Shown in pieces: positions 1 through 4,210 of a stretch of 6,850 nt of DNA. Position 1 is the stretch's first letter; each line of letters begins with the position of its first letter. The position numbers and the translations under genes are program-made. The notes under the pieces were generated by a model, which was not told the DNA's origin, ran no database searches, and was given only the letters and a program-made list of their open reading frames with translations. This DNA comes from an uncultured Lachnospiraceae bacterium (GTDB lineage: Bacteria; Bacillota; Clostridia; Lachnospirales; Lachnospiraceae), in NCBI GenBank assembly GCA_945836565.1, contig CAMALN010000086.1, positions 1-6,850 of the forward strand, given 5' to 3'.

Positions 1-84
1 TTAAATTGTGAAACACTGATGGAATTTAAGCAGTTCATGGAAGGTCTGTCTTGTGTGCAGGAAGGATGTGAATGCTGCGAATGA
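1..84 (+). CDS. C-terminal tail of a probable ArsR-family metalloid-responsive repressor (5' truncated by window)
   Basis: The frame is open from base 1 and ends at a TGA at 82-84, giving 27 residues of a protein whose body lies upstream. The tail is cysteine-rich (SC, GC, then CC just before the last Glu), and the last 13 bases overlap the start of the permease gene. Small ArsR/SmtB-type repressors with C-terminal cysteines commonly head ars operons of this layout, and such thiols can ligate As(III) or other soft metals. The DNA-binding domain is not visible, so the assignment rests on the cysteine tail, position, strand and overlap with an ars gene set. It could be another small Cys-rich protein of the same operon. 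Confidence 0.5.
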   Translation, partial: LNCETLMEFKQFMEGLSCVQEGCECCE

Positions 85-1079
85 TATGGGAATTTATTCA
101 AAACCAGATACTTGGCATGAGATGGTTGAGCGAACTAATCGGAACGGTTTTGGTGAAATTAGGGCTTGATACCTCCCAAAAGCTGGGAGGAAGCATTCAG
201 TTTTTTATTTATGATGTGATTAAAATTACGATCCTGTTATGCGTATTGGTTTACCTGATTTCCTATATCCAAAGCTATTTTCCACCGGAAAGAAGCAAAA
301 AAATATTAGGAAGATTTCATGGAATCGGTGCCAATTGCATTGCTGCCCTTTTAGGAACAGTCACCCCCTTTTGCTCCTGCTCCTCTATTCCGCTTTTCAT
401 TGGATTTACGAGCGCAGGCCTTCCTCTGGGTGTCACCTTTTCCTTTTTGATCTCGTCCCCCATGGTAGACTTAGGAAGTCTGGTACTTTTAATGAGTATC
501 TTCGGAACAAAGGTTGCCGTCATTTACGTGATTGTGGGACTAATCATTGCCGTGGTGGGCGGTACAACCATTGAAAAACTGCACATGGAGCAGTATGTGG
601 AGGAGTTTATCTTACGGGCAAATTCTGTTGATATTGACAGCCCCACACTTTCGCAGAAGGAGCGCTTTTCCTATGCGAGAGAAAAGATGACATCCACCTT
701 AAAAAAAGTATTTCCGTACATTCTGCTGGGAGTTGGAATCGGCGCCTTCATCCATAACTGGATTCCCGAAACATGGATTGAAACTGTACTGGGCAGTGGA
801 AATCCTTTTGGAGTAATTCTGGCCACATTGATAGGCATCCCCATGTATGCGGACATATTTGGCACCATACCGGTGGCAGAAGCACTGTTATCCAAAGGCG
901 CACAATTAGGAACGATTCTCAGCTTTATGATGGCCGTTACCACCCTTAGCCTGCCGTCATCAATCATGCTGAAAAAAGCAGTAAAACCCAAACTGTTGGC
1001 AACATTTATTGCAATCTGCACCGCAGGTATTATTATCGTTGGATATTTATTTAATATTTTCCAATCATTTATTATTTAA
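72..1079 (+). CDS. ArsP_1-family (DUF318/UPF0718) membrane permease of the ars operon
   Basis: A 335-residue polytopic membrane protein, about the usual length for the ArsP_1 permease family. Hydrophobic segments lie near residues 45-68, 87-112, 118-143, 147-166, 213-229, 245-262, 280-298 and 307-328. The family signature TPFCSCSS is at 98-105, with the cysteine pair C101/C103 in a membrane segment, and a second conserved stretch, GIPMYADIFGTIPVAEALL, is at 255-273. Characterised ArsP proteins export trivalent organoarsenicals; related permeases may move other soft-metal species, so the exact substrate is not proven. ATG 72 is chosen over ATG 81 because AGGAAGGA at 59-66 lies 5 bases upstream of 72 but 14 from 81. 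Either start overlaps the upstream stop, implying translational coupling. The + strand neighbours (thioredoxin-like, ArsC) support a metalloid-efflux role. Confidence 0.85.
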   Translation: MLRMIWEFIQNQILGMRWLSELIGTVLVKLGLDTSQKLGGSIQFFIYDVIKITILLCVLVYLISYIQSYFPPERSKKILGRFHGIGANCIAALLGTVTPFCSCSSIPLFIGFTSAGLPLGVTFSFLISSPMVDLGSLVLLMSIFGTKVAVIYVIVGLIIAVVGGTTIEKLHMEQYVEEFILRANSVDIDSPTLSQKERFSYAREKMTSTLKKVFPYILLGVGIGAFIHNWIPETWIETVLGSGNPFGVILATLIGIPMYADIFGTIPVAEALLSKGAQLGTILSFMMAVTTLSLPSSIMLKKAVKPKLLATFIAICTAGIIIVGYLFNIFQSFII

Positions 1080-1125
1080 AAAAAGGTAACTGTTCAGAAC
1101 ACATTAATTTTAAGGAGGATAAGAT

Positions 1126-1479
1126 ATGGGATTATTTGGATTTGGTAAAAAGAAAACCGAACAAGCGGCTCCGAGCTGCTGTGGCGCAAGCTGCACTCCG
1201 GAGACAATGAAACAGGCAGAGACAATAAAAGCAGAACCCGGCGTGAAAATCCTGGGCGGCGGATGTGACAAGTGTAATCAGCTTGAAGCTGCCACCATTC
1301 AGGCACTTTCCGAGCTGGGTATGGACTCCACCATCGATCACGTGAATGATTTTGAGAAGATTGCCGCCTATGGTGTCATGACCACTCCGGCCCTAGTGAT
1401 AGATGGTAAAGTGGTTTCCTACGGAAAAGTCTTAAAAAAAGATGAAGTCATTGAAATCTTGAAAAAGGTTAGGGGATAA
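1126..1479 (+). CDS. Small thioredoxin/glutaredoxin-like redox protein with N-terminal Cys cluster
   Basis: A 117-residue cytosolic protein. Residues about 39-117 form a minimal thioredoxin-like fold of the small redox-active disulfide type (TM0996/MTH895-like): the CDKC active-site motif at 47-50 follows a beta strand (VKILGGG), and a TTP at 86-88 supplies the cis-proline. An N-terminal extension has a basic stretch (GFGKKK) and the cluster SCCGASC (C18, C19, C23), which is not part of the thioredoxin core and could be a second thiol or metal site. AAGGAGG at 1112-1118, 7 bases before the ATG, makes the start clear. It lies 46 bases after the permease and 2 bases before arsC. The inferred role is to supply or shuttle thiols for ArsC recycling or to hand metalloid to the permease. 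Confidence 0.85.
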   Translation: MGLFGFGKKKTEQAAPSCCGASCTPETMKQAETIKAEPGVKILGGGCDKCNQLEAATIQALSELGMDSTIDHVNDFEKIAAYGVMTTPALVIDGKVVSYGKVLKKDEVIEILKKVRG

Positions 1480-1481
1480 GC

Positions 1482-1892
1482 ATGAGCAAACCGAAAGTAG
1501 CATTTATCTGTGTTCACAATTCCTGCCGAAGCCAGATTGCAGAGGCTCTGGGGAAACATCTGGCCTCCGATGTATTTGACAGCTATTCGGCGGGAACGGA
1601 AACCAAGCCCCGGATCAATCCGGACGCAGTTCGCATTATGAAGCAGCTTTATGGCATTGATATGGAGCAAACACAATATTCCAAGTTGATTGCTGACATC
1701 CCGGAGCCGGATCTGGCAATCTCCATGGGCTGCAATGTGGGATGTCCCTTTATCGGCAGACCCTTCGACGACAATTGGGGGCTGCCGGATCCCACCGGTC
1801 AATCCGACGAGGAATTTGTGCGCGTCATCAAGGAGATTGAGACAAGAGTCTTACAGCTAAAGAATTCTCTACCAAATCAATTTCATGATTAA
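1482..1892 (+). CDS. arsC: Arsenate reductase ArsC, low-molecular-weight phosphatase type
   Basis: A 136-residue cytosolic enzyme that reduces arsenate As(V) to arsenite As(III). It carries the LMW-PTP P-loop C-X5-R-S as CVHNSCRS at 10-17, with C10 the predicted arsenate nucleophile and R16 the oxyanion-binding arginine. C84 and C88 in MGCNVGCP match the resolving cysteines, and the catalytic-acid region is WGLPDPTG at 99-106 (D103). In this family, C10, C84 and C88 relay a disulfide that a thioredoxin reduces; the CDKC protein 2 bases upstream is the natural candidate. Length and all key residues are intact. The ATG follows the preceding stop by 2 bases, with a weak GGGGAT purine stretch upstream, suggesting translational coupling. 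None of its eleven isoleucines uses ATA, unlike the convergent operon on the other side of the toxin locus. Confidence 0.93.
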   Translation: MSKPKVAFICVHNSCRSQIAEALGKHLASDVFDSYSAGTETKPRINPDAVRIMKQLYGIDMEQTQYSKLIADIPEPDLAISMGCNVGCPFIGRPFDDNWGLPDPTGQSDEEFVRVIKEIETRVLQLKNSLPNQFHD

Positions 1893-1979
1893 AAGAATGA
1901 GCAGCAGCCAGGTTCATTTCCAGCTACATCTCCTTCTTTGCCGATGGCAACTTGTTATATGGAATAATCATTTCTCAAT
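1893..1979 (+). other. Gap after arsC with no recognised gene
   Basis: I see no convincing gene here. A 5-bp stem, TTGCC/GGCAA (1938-1942 with 1946-1950, 3-base loop), is followed only by CTTGTTATAT, so it is at best a weak end for the ars transcript. The + frame from 1901 stays open to a TGA at 2021-2023 but has no start codon or ribosome site at its head. The - strand has a short open stretch broken by TAG. The segment may be debris at the junction between the ars block and the toxin locus. Confidence 0.4.
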
Positions 1980-2020
1980 CGAACATATGTTCTGTATGTG
2001 TTACAATGAAATTGTATAAT
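1979..2020 (+). promoter_or_regulatory. Promoter region of the Hol-Tox-like gene
   Basis: There are two -10 candidates. The first is TACAAT at 2002-2007, preceded by TG plus one base (extended -10, 1999-2001), with a poor -35 (TCGAAC, 1979-1984) 17 bases upstream inside the LexA box. The second is a perfect TATAAT at 2015-2020 with no good -35. Initiation would be near 2014 or 2027, giving a leader of about 64 to 77 bases. ACAAT/ATTGT (2003-2007 and 2011-2015) also forms a small inverted repeat between them. Which -10 is used cannot be settled by eye. Confidence 0.55.
1980..1993 (+). promoter_or_regulatory. Predicted LexA (SOS) operator upstream of the small toxin gene
   Basis: CGAACATATGTTCT contains the perfect 12-bp palindrome GAACATATGTTC (1981-1992). 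It fits the Gram-positive LexA/DinR box CGAAC-N4-GTTCG at every core position, deviating only at the last base. It lies where a -35 element would fall for the TACAAT at 2002-2007 and just upstream of a TATAAT at 2015-2020, so bound LexA would be expected to block the toxin promoter. The match is seen directly; control by LexA is inference. Confidence 0.65.
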
Positions 2021-2058
2021 TGAAAAGAAAGTAGGATGCGATTTTCGATTGTTAGATG

Positions 2059-2090
2059 CCCTCTAGTCATAAGAAAGAGGGTGATGCCCT
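2059..2090 (+). promoter_or_regulatory. Toxin ribosome binding site with two alternative masking hairpins
   Basis: AAAGAGGGTGATG (2074-2086) matches an extended Shine-Dalgarno sequence (AAAGGAGGTGATC) at 10 of 13 positions and sits just before the ATG at 2091. Its AGAGGG (2076-2081) is perfectly complementary to CCCTCT at 2059-2064 (11-base loop). Its AGGG (2078-2081) can instead pair with CCCT at 2087-2090 (5-base loop). The two CCCT arms belong to a direct repeat, GATGCCCT, at 2055-2062 and 2083-2090. Either fold would hide the ribosome site, a common feature of type I toxin messages. Confidence 0.6.
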
Positions 2091-2174
2091 ATGAACACAA
2101 TAGAAGTACTTACTTTGTTGCTAGTAATATTTGCGGCTCTGTCTTATATAGATAATCATAATAAAAAGAAATAA
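2091..2174 (+). CDS. Holin-like small membrane toxin (Hol-Tox/TxpA-like), putative type I toxin
   Basis: A 27-codon gene (ATG to TAA) below usual ORF cut-offs. The peptide begins MNTIEVLTLLLVIFAALSYI: a short polar N-terminus, one hydrophobic helix at about residues 4-20, then a charged tail (DNHNKKK). This is the pattern of the Firmicutes putative holin-like toxin family, which includes TxpA-type type I toxins that insert into the host membrane. It is supported as a real gene by the strong extended ribosome site, a promoter with a LexA-box match, a terminator at 2276-2315 and a convergent antisense promoter. Family members have been annotated both as prophage holin-like proteins and as toxins of antisense-RNA toxin-antitoxin pairs; the signals here favour the latter. 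Family call from pattern recognition without alignment; toxicity is inferred. Confidence 0.75.
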   Translation: MNTIEVLTLLLVIFAALSYIDNHNKKK

Positions 2175-2195
2175 CACACCCCGGCTCAAGGTGTG
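2154..2195 (-). terminator. Predicted terminator of the antisense RNA
   Basis: CACACC (2175-2180) and GGTGTG (2190-2195) form a 6-bp stem with a 9-base loop. On the - strand the stem is followed by TTATTTCTTTTTATT, a good U-rich tract. On the + strand it is followed by CTAATCTCTTTT, so it might also stop a fraction of toxin transcripts right after the stop codon. Confidence 0.5.
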
Positions 2196-2259
2196 CTAAT
2201 CTCTTTTAATCATAATAATATACACTGAGGGCAAATCGGATTCACATCCGATTACCTTT
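2165..2259 (-). ncRNA. Predicted antisense RNA antitoxin against the Hol-Tox-like mRNA
   Basis: From the - strand promoter at 2266-2294, transcription should begin near A2259 and run toward the toxin gene. The hairpin at 2175-2195, followed on this strand by TTATTTCTTTTT, would end it near 2165, giving an RNA of about 95 bases. It would be fully complementary to the toxin 3' UTR and the last 10 or so bases of the ORF and carry the 8-bp stem-loop 2234-2253 near its 5' end. Convergent 3' overlap is the arrangement of Bacillus txpA/RatA and bsrG/SR4. Ends are estimated from promoter spacing and the T-run; the existence of the RNA is a prediction. Confidence 0.5.
2234..2253. repeat. Perfect 8-bp stem-loop inside the toxin 3' UTR and antisense RNA
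   Basis: AATCGGAT (2234-2241) and ATCCGATT (2246-2253) are exact inverted copies with a 4-base loop. Flanking bases (ACTGAGG upstream, CCTTTGAGT downstream) allow the stem to extend imperfectly. Both the toxin message and the predicted antisense RNA would form it, so it is a plausible kissing-loop start point for their pairing. Confidence 0.6.
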
Positions 2260-2265
2260 GAGTAG

Positions 2266-2294
2266 ATTATACACTAGGGTGGTAGAGAAATCAA
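2266..2294 (-). promoter_or_regulatory. Antisense promoter, TTGATT-N17-TATAAT
   Basis: On the - strand, TTGATT (positions 2294-2289) is separated by exactly 17 bases from a perfect TATAAT (2271-2266). This is the best sigma-A-type promoter seen in the window. It points toward the toxin gene, and its -35 lies mostly in the loop of the toxin terminator hairpin. Confidence 0.65.
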
Positions 2295-2315
2295 CCACCC
2301 TTTCATATAATTTTT
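2276..2315 (+). terminator. Terminator hairpin of the toxin transcript
   Basis: AGGGTGGT (2276-2283) and ACCACCCT (2294-2301) form a perfect 8-bp stem with a 10-base loop, followed on the + strand by TTTCATATAATTTTT. The tail after the same stem on the - strand is AGTGTATAAT, not T-rich, so it is a poor terminator for the histidine kinase operon converging from the right. Confidence 0.6.
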
Positions 2316-2334
2316 ATCCTACGAATGATATAAT

Positions 2335-3558
2335 TTACTTAAAATATTTTATCCTAAACGTTGTTCTTCTGTCTCCCGAATCCACCGAAATGTCACCACC
2401 ACAGCTTTCGACAATCGACTTTGCAAGGGCAAGTCCTATACCCACACTGTCCACAGTTGCATTTTCGCCCCTGTAAAAGCGCTCGAACAGACGTGGCAAA
2501 TCCTTTTCGCTGATTTGCTCTCCATAATTCGTTATCGAGAGACTTGTATATACATGATTGCTATCCATAGCTATATCTACCGTGCCACCTGATTCTGAGT
2601 GTTCTATAGAATTCTTCAATATATTTGAGATAGCTTCTATCTGCCACCTCTTATCACAGTTCACTACGTAATCGCCATTTGATGTAATATTGATATTTAC
2701 ATCCTTCAAATCACTAAGCGCCGATACATTTTTAACCGACTCCTCCACCAGCTCAGTAAGCCTTATATCCTCATACATAAATTCAACAGTATTCGCATCA
2801 AGCTTTGATAATTTGAGCAGACTCTGAACCATGAAATTGATATTCGATACCTCCCGTCTCATATCACGCAGGAATTTCTGCCTGACCTCCCTGTCCATAT
2901 CAGGTTCTTCATACAAATTGTCAAGCATTATAGTTATAGATGTAAGCGGAGTTTTAAGCTGGTGTGATATATCCGACAGGGACTCCTTCAGAAGCTTCTT
3001 CGCGAGCTTCGAGTTCTCCGCGTCCTCCTTCAGCATAAGCGTGGTCTTATATATCTCATTCTTTAGTATGGACAGCTCATCCTCCGTATTGCTATCTATG
3101 TCCATCCGGTATATCTTATGATTGATATTCTCTATGCATCTCGTAATATCATTGATATCCCTATCCCTTCCTCTGTCATATATAAGGAAGCATGCCACGA
3201 TGACAAATGCTTCAGCCACCATAAGCACTGCACAGAGCAAAATCATCCTTGACCTTACCGAAGAATTCTCCTTCACCAGGGCATCCGCCTCGATATCTAT
3301 GCCATAGCTGTCAAGCATACTGAGCTTTTCGCTTAATTGCTCATCGTATTCCGCATCCAAAAGCTCCATCATATCGTTATAGCTTATCTCCGGATACTTA
3401 TCATGTACAGCAAGTAAAACTGCTGCCATGCTCTCATTGTTCCTCCTGTTATACACCTTCATATAATGATTAGCAACGCAAATAATCACTGCTGCCATAG
3501 CCACAGTGATTATCAAAACCGCTACTATACATTTTTTCAGCTTTTGCTTATTGCTCAT
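2335..3558 (-). CDS. Membrane sensor histidine kinase of the ABC-linked two-component system
   Basis: A 407-residue sensor kinase that should phosphorylate the regulator encoded just upstream in the operon. Two membrane helices (about 9-31 and 105-127) flank an extracytoplasmic domain of roughly 70 residues. A degenerate HAMP-like linker follows (about 128-180, including DELSIL). The dimerisation/phosphoacceptor helix has SDISHQLKTPLTS with H199. The ATPase domain has the N box SNILKNSIEH (N312, N316), the F box LFERFYRG (357-364) and the G2 box GIGLALAKS (373-381). The usual DxG of the G1 box reads NYG (344-346), Asp replaced by Asn, which may be a subfamily feature but deserves a check. The ATG overlaps the regulator's 3' end by 11 bases, with AGGA about 9 bases upstream. 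The sensed signal is unknown; the ABC genes suggest a peptide antibiotic or envelope stress. Confidence 0.9.
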   Translation of the reverse strand: MSNKQKLKKCIVAVLIITVAMAAVIICVANHYMKVYNRRNNESMAAVLLAVHDKYPEISYNDMMELLDAEYDEQLSEKLSMLDSYGIDIEADALVKENSSVRSRMILLCAVLMVAEAFVIVACFLIYDRGRDRDINDITRCIENINHKIYRMDIDSNTEDELSILKNEIYKTTLMLKEDAENSKLAKKLLKESLSDISHQLKTPLTSITIMLDNLYEEPDMDREVRQKFLRDMRREVSNINFMVQSLLKLSKLDANTVEFMYEDIRLTELVEESVKNVSALSDLKDVNINITSNGDYVVNCDKRWQIEAISNILKNSIEHSESGGTVDIAMDSNHVYTSLSITNYGEQISEKDLPRLFERFYRGENATVDSVGIGLALAKSIVESCGGDISVDSGDRRTTFRIKYFK

Positions 3559-4210
3559 CCTTGTCTATCCTATAACCTACTCCTTTTATAGTGGTTATTA
3601 TGTCCGTTCCAAGCTTCTCTCGTATCCTCTTCATATATACCGTAACAGTATGGTCATCGACATCATTTCCCGTCCAGTCCCATATCCTGTCAAGGATAAT
3701 GGCTCTGCTGACTGCTTTGTCGATATTCTCAAAAAGAAGCGCCAGTAGCTTTATCTCAAGACTCGAAAGCTCAATCACCTCTCCGGATTTTCTAACCTCC
3801 ATCCGCTCGAGGTCAAAGCTTATATCCGACACCGTTATCCTTGACTCAACCTTATTCCTCGCTGCGATTTTCATAACACGGGCCCTTAAGGCCTTTATGG
3901 AAAATGGCTTCGTCACATAATCCTCTGCACCGAGCATAAGTCCCCTGACTATATCATCCTCTTCATCCTTGGCAGTAAGAAATACAGCCGGTATGCCCTT
4001 TTCCTTGATGTCGTGCTCGTACATTGAAAAACCGTTACCATCCGGAAGCCCGATATCCAGTATCGCAACCTCCGGATGAGCATCCCCCGCAAGATACTCT
4101 CTGGTTTCCTTCACATTCCTGCACCATGTCACCTTATCGCCATTGGTCTCAAAGGAATATATAACGCTTTCTGCAATTGTACTGCTGTCTTCTACCAGCA
4201 AAATATCCAT
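3548..4210 (-). CDS. OmpR-family response regulator
   Basis: A 220-residue transcription factor. The receiver domain (about 1-115) has the acidic pair E7/D8, phosphoacceptor D52 in LDIGLPDGNG, T79 in FLTAKD and K101 in TKPF, all at standard spacing. The winged-helix DNA-binding domain (about 126-217) shows typical OmpR/PhoB signatures: LSSLEIKLLALL, then VTVYMKRIREKLG and the terminal IKGVGYRI. The ATG shares one base with the permease stop (TAATG), with an AGGA site inside the permease 3' end, and its own 3' end overlaps the kinase start. It is therefore translationally tied to both. It probably activates this ABC operon, whose promoter lies beyond the window. The wing domain excludes NarL- or LytTR-type regulators. 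Confidence 0.93.
   Translation of the reverse strand: MDILLVEDSSTIAESVIYSFETNGDKVTWCRNVKETREYLAGDAHPEVAILDIGLPDGNGFSMYEHDIKEKGIPAVFLTAKDEEDDIVRGLMLGAEDYVTKPFSIKALRARVMKIAARNKVESRITVSDISFDLERMEVRKSGEVIELSSLEIKLLALLFENIDKAVSRAIILDRIWDWTGNDVDDHTVTVYMKRIREKLGTDIITTIKGVGYRIDKDEQ

Noticed and set aside
239..574. 111-residue frame inside the permease gene
   Set aside because: Composition is typical of a frame-shifted shadow of a membrane protein; no start signal.
1419..1802. 127-residue open frame on the - strand across arsC
   Set aside because: It is a shadow of arsC, whose catalytic residues are intact; no ribosome site or family match.
1938..1950. TTGCC/GGCAA hairpin as the ars operon terminator
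   Set aside because: The stem is only 5 bp and is followed by CTTGTTATAT, not a T-run; at most a weak pause site.
1901..2023. Open + strand frame after arsC running into the toxin promoter
   Set aside because: It has no start codon or ribosome site at its head, no family resemblance I can name, and it runs through the LexA box and both -10 elements.
2258..2476. 72-residue open frame on the + strand overlapping the toxin terminator and kinase 3' end
   Set aside because: It starts upstream of a terminator hairpin, lacks a ribosome site and lies antisense to conserved kinase motifs.
3591..3920. 109-residue + strand frame over the response regulator
   Set aside because: Antisense shadow of an intact OmpR-type gene with no promoter or ribosome site.
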